Source: Emmonsiellopsis sp. PD_33 (taxonomy: Eukaryota; Ascomycota; Eurotiomycetes; Onygenales; Ajellomycetaceae). Taken from it: 40,904 nt of DNA. The stretch is from NCBI GenBank assembly GCA_032988165.1, contig JANTQF010000320.1, positions 1-40,904 of the forward strand. Reading direction: 5' to 3'. Position numbers and translations under genes: made by a program. Below the pieces are notes generated by a model, which made no database searches, was not told the origin of the DNA, and saw nothing but the letters and a program-made list of their open reading frames with translations. This document shows, one piece after another, positions 11,160-21,925 of the stretch (within the stretch, counting starts at the first letter, position 1; every line of letters starts with the position of its first letter).

Positions 11160-13638
11160 ATGACCACCAACCACCACCCAAATAACAATCTCCCACCACC
11201 CCGCCCCCAAATCCGCAGCTGCACGCTCTGCCGCTACCGCAAGGTAAAATGCGACCGCCAGCAACCATGCGGCAATTGCGCGCGCCTCGATGCGTCCAAA
11301 TGCATCTACCCGCCGGGACCGGGGCGGGCGCCTAAGCGGCCGCGGAGGCGGGATGTGCTGGAGACGAGATTGCTGGAACGGTTGGCTAGTTTGGAGGATA
11401 TTATGAGACGGCTTGAGGGGGGGAGACGGCAGGAGGAGGGAATGGGTATGGATATGGGGAATGTTGGGGATGATGAGGATGATGAGGATGAAGGTGAAGG
11501 TGTTATATCTATTGGTAGTGGTAGCGGCTCTGGTGGTTCGATAACGACGACGACGACGGCGGCCTCGAGCTCAAATCAGCCTGTTGAGCAGCAGATTGGG
11601 AGGTTGGTTATTGATGAGACGAGGAGTTGTTATGTTAGTAATGTGCTTTGGGCGAGGCTTGGGGATGAGGTATGTGATTTACTCCTCCCCCCCTTTTTTT
11701 GATAGGAGGAGTGTGGTTTACTGATCGATGGAAAAATTATAGGTTGAAGAGCTGCGGGATCTACTATACGAGCCCCCAGCAGAGGATGAGGACTCCCCGC
11801 CTACGGAGGGTTCAGGTACCGATTATTCCGTACTACCACTTGGCCAGGGCGCGAATGCCGCCATAATGGGTTTCCGGGCCCTCACCCACTCACTCGATCA
11901 TTACCATCCCCAGCTGGCTCAATCAGTTGCGCTCTTAGAGAAATACAAGGAGAATGTCGCCCCGTTGGTGCCGATATTCCACATGCCCACCTTGATCAGA
12001 ATGTACTGGGACGCCATCGGCTCCATGGATTCGCTGGACAAAAACACCGAGACCCTGCTCTTCGCAATCTACTACTCCGCAGCAATTAGCATGGACACGC
12101 CGCGGTGCCTCGAGATCCTCGGTATTCCGCGAGAAACCGCGCTAGAACGGTACCGTTTTGCAACAGAGCAAGCAATGGCGCGCGCCAATCTGCTAGAATC
12201 ACAGAGCATGATCCTCCTCCAGGCTGCTGTCCTCTTTCTAACCGCGCTGCGCAATGAGGACAGCTCCCGCGTCGTCTGGTCACTCAGCTCGCTGATCTTC
12301 CACATCGCACAGGCAATGGGTCTCCATCGGGACGGCAGTGCATTTGGCCTACGGCCCCTGGAGACCGAGCTCCGCAGACGGCTATGGTGGCACATCTGCC
12401 TACTCGACAACCGGTCCTCAGAGTACCACGGCTGCGAGCCAATCGTGCGCGAATCGGCATTTGACACTAAAATGCCCCTGAACGTCAACGACAGCGATTT
12501 GACGGCGGACATGAAGGAGCCGCCCGCTGAACGCGAGGGAGTAACTGATGTGACTTTCTGTCTGATACGCTGCCATGCGTTGCGGGTAGCCTGGAAAATC
12601 GGATTTGCGCCGGCTTCAAACGAGCCCAGCTCCCAGCAGAAGGCGATGGACGAGGGACTCTCTCTGCAGGAGCGCGAAGCGCTAATTAAAAGCCTACAGC
12701 ATCATCTGGAGGACAAGTATCTGAAATACTGCGTCTCCTGCACCCCGTTTGCCTTTGCCTCTGTAACTATTGCCCGCCTAATAATTGCGCGCATGTGGTT
12801 GACGGTGCATTACCCGCGCAGCAGCCGCAATAATCAAATCCAGAACCAGGACCAGAACCAGGCGCTGAAAGATATCCATGGAATCCCCACCCCACCCCCT
12901 ACCATTTCCCCTACCATTCCCCCTAGCCCTACCCCCACCCTACCCCGGACCCTCCGCGACTCCCTCTTCCTCACCTCCATCGACATCCTCCAAATGTCCA
13001 GCATATTCAACACAAACAAAAGCGTTAACAGATGGATGTGGCACTGCAAGTCGAACTTCCAATGGCATGCGGTGGCGATTGTATTATCGGAGATCTGCTC
13101 GCGCCCTCCGTCGCCAGACTGTGAGCGGGCATGGGAATACGTCAGTCTTATCTGTCAGCAGTGGGAGATGACGGGGGGCGAGAGGAAGGCGACGCTGTGG
13201 AGGCCTGTGAGAAGGCTGATGGCCAAGGCGAGGTATGTGAGGGAGATGCAGAGGAATGCGGGATGGCAGGGCCGTGTTGCTGGTGGAGAGGAAAATGGGG
13301 ATGGGAACGGCAGGCTATGGGAAGCAGCGGCGGATTACTGGGTGTCTGGGACATCATCATCGTCATCACCCTCTTCAGCTGGGGGGATGGCTTGTTATCC
13401 CCCTCCTATCAGAGAGATTTCGATGGAGGCGATACCTACGCCTTCACTGCCGACTTTCCCAGAGAGTGAACTTGCCGCTGCATATAGTACTAGTGTTGGG
13501 GCTGAGAACCAGATGAGTTATTATCCTTCAAGTATCCTGCCGATGGAGATGATGGAGCCGTTCTTGGAAATGTTTCCTGATGGTGAGCGGGGGCAGGGTG
13601 ATGATGTTTTTGGTGGGATGGTGGGTTCATTGTCGTGA
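11160..13638 (+). CDS. Zn2Cys6 fungal transcription factor
   Basis: Two exons, 11160-11669 and 11743-13638, encode 801 aa; the intron is 73 nt and phase 0, splitting GDE and VEELRDLL. Residues 21-48 are the binuclear zinc cluster CTLCRYRKVKCDRQQPCGNC with a last Cys at 48; all six Cys are present, followed by a basic linker (RAPKRPRRRD) and a probable short coiled coil (LLERLASLEDIMRRLE). An acidic/Gly/Ser spacer follows. The middle holds the fungal-specific regulatory domain: VPIFHMPTLIRMYWD, TLLFAIYYSAAISMD, the ETELRRRLWWHICLLDNRSSEYHGCEP segment (given in part), and helices to about residue 650. It acts in the nucleus; target genes are unknown. It converges on the MFS transporter at 14192-15725, so it may regulate that gene, but orientation alone does not prove it. 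Confidence 0.9.
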
Positions 13639-14191
13639 ATTTCGCTTTTTCTTCGTTTTTGCTCAGGGTTCCCTCTCTCTTTAGGGACCTATCAGGTGGC
13701 CGTTACTATTGTAGGTAGGGATGGAGCTGGGCGTAAATGAGATGGGTGAGAGTGGTATGATAGATGGAGCTGGCCCTGTAGAATGTGTTCTTATTTTATA
13801 ATTACTGTGTGTACTGTTTTCCCCATCAGCCTTCTCTGGACTATGCTGCCCGTATTCATCTATCCCTCCTAATTAGAGCGCTGTAAATATGAAGCCATCA
13901 ATGGTATAATATTAATCTAAATAAGTAACCAGTATCTCTAAACAGTATCTCTAGCACAGGAATCCTGGCGAGAGGAAGTAAAAGCCAAGAAATCTAACCA
14001 AATCCGAACGAAATATCAACACTCGGGCGGACATGGATATTCCAATCCAGCTCGCAGTCCGAAAGCACATCTCTCGGACTCCGGTCCACACTGATATGAT
14101 GCGGTGTCCATCAACCACCATATACAGGCGGCATCTCACACCCTCGACCCACAACTCCTATAGAGATAAGAGACTCAGACGCATCGCAACC
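13639..14191. other. Convergent 3' intergenic region
   Basis: The transcription factor (plus) and the MFS transporter (minus) end on either side of this 550-bp stretch. It is AT-rich near 13790-13940 and likely holds both 3' UTRs and poly(A) sites. No gene seen. Confidence 0.5.
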
Positions 14192-15725
14192 CTAGGCCTT
14201 CGCCCGCACCTTCCACCCTGCCACCTCCATCCTCGCAAGGACATACACCCCACTCCCAACAAGCAACACAACCCCACAATAAATCTGCAAATCCCGGAAC
14301 CCGCCATCGTCATGGACAATCAACGCTCCACCAATTGGATTCGACACCAGCCCAGCAATGGAAATAATAGCACACAACAGGCCGATACGCAGCCCGATCT
14401 CCTTGATATCCGAAATTTGCGGAATCAGGGCTGTCAGCAGGGAAACAAAGGCGCCAGAGCCAAATCCATACAGGGCTGCAAAGACAATCAGAGCCGTATT
14501 GCCCGCCGTCGGCACCCAGAGGGCGACGACCATGATTCCGGCGAAGAAACACATGGCTATCATTGTGTTAAAGCGGCCGATCTGGTCGGCGACCCAGCCA
14601 GGGATGATTCGGCCGAAGAGGCTTGCCGCGTTCAGAATTGGGATTAGGTACGCTGCGAGCGAGGGGGACATGTTGAAGGATGAGGTGGCTTGGAGTTGGA
14701 TGTAATTTATCGGCAGGAACAGGCCGAGGTAGAAGATGAAGGAGGCGATGGTTGTAAGGAGATATACCCTTTCAGTTAGCGGTTTGACGTAGTCAAATAG
14801 TTTGACGGGCTTAGGACGGGGCGGTAGCCGAGATTGCACGGTTAGGTTGCCGATGGTGAGCATGGCGAGTATCAGGAAGGCGGAGATGCGGATCGCCCAG
14901 TTAAAGCTTATCTGGCGGGCTAGACGGGAGAACATTATGGGGAATATGACACCGCCGAGACTACCGCCGCTGGCGGTGATGCCCATGGCGAAGGCACGTT
15001 TTTTGAAAAACCAGGTGCTTATACAGTTTGTTGCTAAAGGTTTCGTGTTAGGATAGGGGCTTCTTCGTAAGGTGGACAGGATCTCACACGGTGTGAAGAG
15101 GCAGCAGATGCCTATAGAGCTGCAAACTCCCTGAGCGAGGAGTATTTGGTAATATTCCGTGCATAGAGAAGTCATCATGAGGCCGAAGACATGGAAGAAG
15201 GTCCCGCATAGGATAAGGTACCGTGGGCCGTAGATGTCGAATATTCTACCAACAATGGGTCCCTGACGCAGTCAGTACGTTTTGAGTATGGGCTTTCCCT
15301 TGTCCCAGATGATAAAAAGAGAATAATACACACCCCTGCAAAGATCATGAAAATTTCCAACGACCCAATCCATGAGACAGCACTTGGGGAGTAGTCCCGA
15401 AGCTGGTGTGTTTGGTAGTATTCTTGGAAAACCCCAATGCCTACCATCGAAGTTAGTTTCCACAACGCGTAGATAAGAGTGGCTACATACAATTTATCCA
15501 TCCAAAGCTGCAGAACACACAGCAAAAAGCTCCAAGCACCGACATCCAGGCTTTGAATCCCCCATCTGGATACTGGCTCGGGTCCCAGGGGTTGACTTCG
15601 GATGGCCTGGGTGACGGTGCTGTTCCATTTCCGTGGTCAGACACCTTCTCGCTTCCGTCTCCGTCGAATGAAGTGTTAATTGAGGTATCATGAGATCCCT
15701 TTTCTGGATCTGCCGCCACAGTCAT
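14192..15725 (-). CDS. MFS transporter, monocarboxylate (MCT/Mch) type
   Basis: Four exons: 15725-15491, 15440-15334, 15262-15088 and 15033-14192, giving 452 aa. The last intron (15087-15034, 54 nt, donor GTGAGA, branch-like CCTAAC, acceptor TTTAG) is a multiple of three and has no stop. It was called because removing it joins LFTPS to TNCISTWFFKKRAFAMG, the usual sequence of this family. The protein has a cytoplasmic N-tail with PDGGFKAWMSVLGAF, the first-helix signature of fungal MCT-like carriers; GPIVGRIFDIYGPRYLI, the MFS loop 2-3 motif; and GRIIPGWVADQIGRFN, its mirror in the second half. About twelve membrane helices are expected. The family moves monocarboxylates or related small molecules across the plasma membrane; the substrate here is unknown. 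Confidence 0.9.
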
Positions 15726-16422
15726 TGTAAATTAAATGAACAGTGAGCTCTGATGGACTTCACCGTTTTTGTCAGGGGTTGGGTTGCGGCAGGAATCCTT
15801 TCTGGCTTCACCTAGAACCATTTTCAATTGCATTTAAATGATAAAGTCGCCTCTTATATAGCGAGCGGCAACATGGTGCCTCACCAATGTCATCATCTCT
15901 GGGTCGGTCTGGTCATCTTGTCCGAAGCCGAAACATGGATTAGTACAACCTTGCGGGTAGCCGATGAGTGGATTGCTGCATTTACGTAAATTCGATAGGG
16001 CCCGGGTTGCGGGATCTGCAACATATTTAATAGTACCGGAACCCCTGATTCCTCCTGAGCGTGAGGTCGGAGAGTTGTAAGTTGTGCGGTGTTGATGTGT
16101 CGGCATCGCATAAGCTCGGATTAGCTGGATTGGTCAGCGAGTCGGAGTCAGCAACAGCAACTGGGCAGGATATTATATCTTATTTATATAATCACAAACA
16201 ATTCAAATCACTCCTCAGCTATTGAAATATCAATGCCTGTTCTCCTCAACCCTAAATCAGCCCTCTCTTTTTAAGGTGGACTGTGTAAGGGTTGACGTTG
16301 GATTGTTGGATTGTTGCACTTATATAGCAATAATGGGTTGGTGAATCATCGATGGATATAGCATCCATATATCATCACCTGCCCTGCAATCAGAGAGGTG
16401 GTTGAATTCTTCTTCCTGAGTA
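15726..16422. other. Divergent intergenic region between the MFS and HNH genes
   Basis: This serves as the promoter side of both the minus-strand transporter and the plus-strand HNH gene. It contains one weak minus-strand frame at 15834-16106. The part near 16160-16400 is AT-rich. No strong element recognised. Confidence 0.45.
15834..16106 (-). CDS. Doubtful 90-aa hypothetical frame
   Basis: An ATG-initiated minus-strand frame lies 109 bp upstream of the transporter start. It has four Cys within a segment reading RKCSNPLIGYPQGCTNPC, which is more patterned than random, but no signal peptide, helix or known family. It may be a fragment of an older gene, an upstream frame in the transporter leader, or chance. 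Confidence 0.15.
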   Translation of the reverse strand: MPTHQHRTTYNSPTSRSGGIRGSGTIKYVADPATRALSNLRKCSNPLIGYPQGCTNPCFGFGQDDQTDPEMMTLVRHHVAARYIRGDFII

Positions 16423-18216
16423 TGGAGTCGTCAGATTCAACATATCGCATCCTACCACTGTCCGATACAGAATCGTCTGTGGACATGTTAACTACTAGTA
16501 CCTTTGGGAACTAGTTAGCTAATCAGTGGTGGACGGTCACGTGGTCACAGGGCAGTCGACAGCTTCCAAGGTTCACTTCTTGCTCAGACGACATTCTTGC
16601 TTCAACATCACCAGCCTCACAGTTATTCTGCTGCTTGAAGAGCTAGAGAGTTTTGCTGTTGCGAATAAGAGCAAGTCGTCTGAAAACGCGAGAGGAGCTG
16701 TCATCATGAGGTACGGACTTATTTCTATTGCAACATGTTTATCTAGTACTATATCATAAGTTAGTATATCGTTTGAGCACGAATCACGACCTTTTGTCAA
16801 GACTGTATTCTATTTTCTTTTAACAGAAAGAAGTCTCGACAGCACGATGATTTCTTGGAACTGACGCGTACTTGTAGCGCGTCCCCAACCAACACCTCCA
16901 CGCTTTTGGCTAGACCTGATGCAGAGTTTCGTGACCCGGAGAGAATCGAAATCATCTCTTGGATAGCGAACCGTGCGCAGATTCGTACCGCAGACTCAGT
17001 TGCCTATGCATGCATATGGCTCGCAAATATTGAAAATCTCAGAGCTATTCGAAACTCTCCCGATCCTAATAGAGCGATTCGCAAGCTTCGGAGTTTAAAT
17101 GCTTTTGAAGCGGTAAAGATGTGTGAGTTTGACTCTTTACGCTATATGGCAAAGCTGACTGAGTATTGCATGTAGGGCTTCAGAAATCCGTTGGTAGCTC
17201 TGCGACTGGGTCTGCACGAGGATCAGCACCAGCCTCGACAGCTACCTCGTTGCATGGATCATCACCCGCTGCCGCAAAAGTAACACCATCCCCGCGGTCT
17301 GAGTCCAAGAAGTCGCCATCAGCGGTCGGGACCCCCAAACAAAACCCATCCGCCTCTGGCAAGAGGAAGGCGGATGCGGCCGGGATAACAGATGAACCTC
17401 GAACACTAAAGGCAAGAAAGACAGATCAGCAGGGAAAAAGATCCGAGCGAGCTAAAAATCTGGTATGTTTTTATCACTAAATTTTGGCGATAAGGTTTTG
17501 TTGACAATTTCTAGTGCCGACAGCGAGATTTGTCTGCGTGTGTTCTAACGAGAATGGATATTCTTGACGTCGCCCATGTCTATCCATTTTGCATGAATAA
17601 ACTTGAATCATCAGAAATTTTCTGGGAGACTCTTAAGGTTTATTGGACGGAAGAGCAAGTGAACGCGTGGAAAGCTGCTGTTTCCGGACCAATGGGAACC
17701 GAGACCGTAGAAAATCTCCTTTGCTTTTCTCCCGACGCTCATCGTTTACACGGAAGGGCTCGCTTTGCCCTACATCTGGAATCCTTCGAAGGAGAGACCA
17801 ACTGGCAGTCAATGAATCTTTCTTTTCACTGGTTGAAAGCTGGCCAAAAAGGGAACATTATCCTGACTCAGACTCCGTCCCTCTTGGCCGAAAAGCCAGT
17901 AAATTACGGATTGACAAACTACGAGATAAAGCACGATCTGATTTCCGGCGACCCTATCTGTTTAGAATCAACAGACCCGGAAACAATGCCCCTTCCTCAC
18001 GCAAGGCTCATGGAGCTTCAGTGGTTGCTGAGTAGAGTTGCAGCGCTTAGTGGTGCTGCGGACTTTCTAGAGCTGTCCGGAGACGACGACGATGACGGCG
18101 ATGGCTGGGGTCTTCCTATTGATGTCGAGTCAGAATCGTCCGCTGACACACCCCCAACACCCAGCGCGTGGGATATCAAGCAGTGGGCGGAGTCGGTAGA
18201 GGATCCCGAAACCTGA
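16423..18216 (+). CDS. HNH-endonuclease-domain protein (fungal HNH_2 type)
   Basis: Supported exons: one ending at 16710, 16827-17122, 17176-17462 and 17515-18216. Introns 17123-17175 (donor GTGAGT, branch GCTGAC) and 17463-17514 are firm; they join VKM to WLQKSVG and RAKNL to CRQRDLSACVLTR. The 5' end is unsure: an ATG at 16423 begins MESSDSTYRILPLSD but meets a stop at 16516, so another intron before about 16600 is needed. The middle is a Ser/Ala/Lys-rich linker with a basic patch. The nuclease domain starts at CRQRD..CVLTR, continues with DVAHVYPF (expected catalytic His) and closes with PDAHRLHGRARFALH. The C-terminus is acidic. Fungal proteins of this family are numerous and their cellular role is largely unknown; metal-dependent nuclease activity is inferred from the motif. 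Confidence 0.75.
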
Positions 18217-18306
18217 TTTTCTCTTTCCTTTTCACGCGTCAAAAGCACAGTGGTTTTCCCTTTGTCTTCTTTCTTTTTTCATTTTTTCATTATTTTTTCA
18301 CCTCGA

Positions 18307-19327
18307 TGGGAGGGAAAGCTGCCCTTTCAGAGAGTAAGTTTCTGGTGCTTTTAATAACCCCCCCCCCCCCTTCACTCACCAAAGATCTAATGGATGTCAC
18401 AGGCCTTTATAACATCGCCTGGATTCGCACCCCATCGGAACTCCACCATGCGAGATGCAGTTTACGACCAGGTTTTGAACGCGACTAATTGCGATTCGGT
18501 TGACTGCCTGCGAAACGCTTCCGAAGAGACCCTCTTTGAAGCCCACAAGTACCTTGTTATAAACGGTACTTCACCCGTCGGCAAGGGAAGCGGCCCCGGC
18601 TTCTTCCCAGTCGTCGACGGCGACTATATCCCCGATATCATCCCAATACTGGCCAGAGAAGGTCGCTTCGACAAAGTAGTCGAGCAGGTAATCAGCAGCA
18701 ACATGGCCAACGAGGCAAAGATTCTCTCGTCCGACGAATTTAAGATGCCCGCCGAATCCCCGAATCTCAATAATCCCGAAGGCGGATGATGCGACTGTTG
18801 AACGCATCAAGTCGCTCTATGAGTGCTCTGACAAGGAACCACAAAAGCTCGCGTGGGAGTTCAGGAGCGACACGAAATTCAACTGCAACGCGTACAATAT
18901 CGCGGAAGCGTATAAAGATCGAGCCAAACATTATTTCATGTCTATCCCACCGACAACCCTCAGTCAAGATGGCTCTTGTAAGTTCCCCTTTTTCGTTTTC
19001 AAACTCATAGACGATAAAAAAAAATTCACAGCCACTAACCTCCTCTCTTATCTCTTTGTTCCAGACTACTTCTATAACAGCAACAGCAACCAGTCCGCCC
19101 CCATCAAAAATGTCCAACTCGCCCGTGAATTGCAAGAATACGTTAGGCGCCTTATCACCTGTTCCAAGAATACACGGGATTTTCCTAAATTGCCCGACTG
19201 GCCAATCTACGGCGATGAGAAGCGCTCGTTCGATCTCGCTCTTGAGGGCATCAAGGTTAGCCGAAATCGGTGGGAACGCTGTGAGGTCTTGAATGAGATC
19301 ATTGGTGATGTCAAAAATGGGGCTTGA
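18307..19327 (+). pseudogene. Truncated, frameshifted type-B carboxylesterase/lipase
   Basis: Protein-like segments match the C-terminal half of fungal type-B carboxylesterases: AFITSPGFAPHRNSTMRD, GFFPVVDGDYIPDIIP, VEQVISSNMANEAKIL, then, in a second frame, ADDATVERIKSLYEC and FNCNAYNIAEAYKDRA, and after an intron (donor GTAAGT at about 18978, acceptor CAG at 19064) YFYNSNSNQSAPIKNVQL. The frame changes between about 18740 and 18775 with no intron able to explain it. The N-terminal half, including the oxyanion hole and the GxSxG nucleophile elbow, is absent; the HNH gene lies there instead. A 13-base C run sits at 18358-18370 inside the likely first intron. The product would have no catalytic Ser. 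Confidence 0.75.
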
Positions 19328-20363
19328 GTGCTACGGAGTTTTATAGTTAGGTTTTCCAGTCTCATTTGTTTTGGTATGTATATACAATGGGGGAGAACTC
19401 ATGTTTAGCCATGCTGGGTGTGTGATACTACTAGTATGGTTGATGCTTTGAGAGGGTTCTCTTTGCACCTTTTTTTTCAGTAATATATCTAGTTTTTTCA
19501 TTTTAGCTTGGAGTTTTTTCATATTTTGTTGACTAGGATTTATATAGATTCAGACAATCACATTAATATTACAAGTAATGCTGTTGAAGCCCAGTTGAAG
19601 GAGGTTAAAAGGAGAACGCGCAGCGAAGAATGGATAGCCGCCGGCGCCAAATCACGTCACGTCACGTGATTATAACCGAGACAAGCGACGAGAAGTTAAG
19701 CGCGATCCAACCTTCCGAGGTTCGCCGGTCGCTGGCCTGCCTATGCGTAGCAGAATCCCCTATCTGCAAATACATACCTCTCTTGCCGCGCTAGATTTTG
19801 CGCCCTTGGTTCGTATGGTCTCGACCCTGTCGCCGCGACTGAAAGAAAGCCCTGACATGCCAAGCTGTAGTACTATGGTTAATGGGCTAAGTCGAGTATG
19901 ACTTTTCTCTGCTCCAGACGTCTTCCAAGACTTTCTTCTGGATAGCAGCATATTTAGCGAAGGAAATATAAAACTGAATCTATCATTATATCTTTTTTCT
20001 CTTTCTTCCTCTTGCTTCTTCTTCTTCTCATCCCTCACTCATCTAAAAACACACAGTGCAGAACCAAAAAAAAAAGTACAGAAATACAGAATACAAAAGA
20101 AAAAGCCATGTCCCCAGCATACACAACCCATCAAACCAACATCAACACACACGGCGGGATAAAAGGGAGAGGGGCGGGGTTAAATAAGAGGATCGAGAGC
20201 GCATCAGTAAACAACAACAAAAAAAGGAGAATAATAAGATACGTAAGAAAAATGGGATTTGAGTGTATATGTATATGCAGGTGGGTAGTTTTTTTTTGTG
20301 TAATTCCTTTCCTCCTCTTCTGCTTCCTCCATCGTCGTCATCATCTTCTTCATCTTCTATCGC
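19328..20363. other. Intergenic region downstream of the Rieske gene
   Basis: One kilobase lying 3' of both flanking units. Open frames are low-complexity (Lys/Glu runs near 20000, A-rich near 20060-20240). A CACGT-repeat site is at 19651-19670. No gene seen. Confidence 0.5.
19651..19670. promoter_or_regulatory. CACGT-repeat dyad (CRE-like and E-box cores)
   Basis: Three overlapping TCACGT units run into CACGTG, and the outer bases AATCACG and CGTGATT form a dyad. Such cores are read by bZIP (TGACGT) and bHLH (CACGTG) factors in fungi. It lies far from any start codon seen here, so the regulated gene, if any, is unknown. Confidence 0.35.
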
Positions 20364-21457
20364 TTAACCGATGAGGAGCGAATCTTCCGTGGGGAAGTCA
20401 TACTGGGGCACCTCGAGGTTAAGAGGGGCAGGGCCCCTTCTGATACGGCCGGAGATATCGTAGTGGGAGCCGTGGCAGGGGCAGAACCAGCCACCAAAGT
20501 CACCGGCTTCGCCGATGGGGACACAGCCAAGATGGGTGCAGACGCCTATTTTTTTGTGTATTTACTCGTTAGAAAGCCGTGACGGGTTTGAAAGTCGGGG
20601 TAAGTATGATTTTAAATGAAATGCATACCAAGCATAACCAGCCACTCGGGTTTCTTTACACGCTCGGAGTCAGGCTGGGGATCCCGGAGGGTCTCCCATT
20701 TGGTCTCCGCGGCCTCGGCGATCTCGGCAGCTGTGCGGTGGCGGATGAAGACGGGCTTGCCTCGCCATTTGATGATGACCTGTTTATATCCGAGATTCGT
20801 CAGATTACGTATATTCCTCTCAATCCGTAGACCTGGCTAAAATGGACGTCGAGTGGAGTGGGTGCAAATTGATTGCGTACATTTTTGCCTTCAGGGATCG
20901 ACCCAAGAGCGATCTCAACCTTGGCCTGGGCCAAGACATCGGCGGAAGCGGACATATTGACGAGGAAATCTAGATCAAGTCGAGTAATTAGCAATTGGGT
21001 CCCTTTCCAAACACGCTGCGTTGCCAATGGGTGCAATCCGTCATCTCCCAACTACCACCATTGGCAAACCACCCGATGGAACCCCCCGACACCACCACAA
21101 CCACCACCACCACGATATATCCACCCTAAACCAGCAATCCCAAAGAAAAAAACCACATCACTCACCCTGCACAGTCGCCTTGGCGCCCACAGCAGTCATC
21201 AACCCCATACTTCCGGCCATGAAGTAGGAAAACACCCTATTCGACGTCTCGCTGCCGCCGCTGGCATATTTCTTGAAGCTGGGGATCTTCAGGGTGGAGG
21301 AGCTTTCCTGGGACTGGCCAAAGGGGCTATCGAAGGAGGAAGTCGAGGCGCGGCCGCGGCGTTGTTGGCATGCGGGAACGGTGGTGGCAGCAGCGCGCAC
21401 GGCGGACAGCTGCTGGCGGGAGGCGGCCCGGACGAGGGAGGAGGCGAGAGGAGGCAT
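20364..21457 (-). CDS. RIP1: Rieske iron-sulfur subunit of cytochrome bc1 complex
   Basis: Four exons: 21457-21166, 20969-20881, 20779-20629 and 20545-20364, giving 237 aa, the expected size. The ATG at 21455-21457 opens a basic mitochondrial presequence (MPPLASSLVRAASRQQ). The single membrane helix is near NRVFSYFMAGSMGLMTAVGA, then the hinge and the soluble Rieske domain. Cluster motifs are complete: CTHLGC (180-185) and CPCHGSH (199-205), so C180, H182, C199 and H202 bind the 2Fe-2S cluster and C185-C201 form the disulfide. The end reads PQYDFPTEDSLLIG. The protein passes electrons from ubiquinol to cytochrome c1 in the inner membrane. The third intron boundary was set by the phase-1 junction that gives VMLGVCTHLGC. 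The upstream side opens onto the CpG-free repeat block after only about 250 bp. Confidence 0.97.
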
Positions 21458-21925
21458 GGTGGGCGAGCGGGTTTGAGCTGCAGAGAGCGGGAGAGGGGGG
21501 AAGGGGAGGAGGGCGGGCAATTGAGGCGGGCGCGGGGGGGGGGGGTGCTGGTGGGAGCAGGATGGGATTGGATTGGGATGAGGTTGAAGTTGAGGTTGGA
21601 AATTCGCGAAAGACCGGAATCACGGGATCGCTGATTGGTCCACCCGGCTCGCCCACATTTTGGCCTGAGGGAGCAACATCAACAAAAAATACCTTTTTGC
21701 ACACGAGCCTCTCAGTGTTCAAAGGGGTTGCAGAGCTAAGCTTGAAACAGAAGCCCCACAGTGTGATTTATGGGTGTACTATGAAGTTATATAATCATTT
21801 GAGAACCATAAAAAAACAACATATTCAATTCTTCAGCACAAAAGTACAAGCTAACTAAGTAAAAAAGAAAGAAAACACCCCCCCCAGCAGCTAAAAATAA
21901 AGCAAAACACCACCTCAGTAACTAT

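Noticed and set aside
11160..19327. Secondary-metabolite cluster built around the regulator and carrier
   Set aside because: No synthase, oxidase or other tailoring enzyme is present nearby; only a dead esterase and an HNH protein.
21273..21858. Plus-strand frames opposite Rieske exon 1
   Set aside because: Gly/Arg-rich complement of the Rieske coding strand; a shadow of the real gene.
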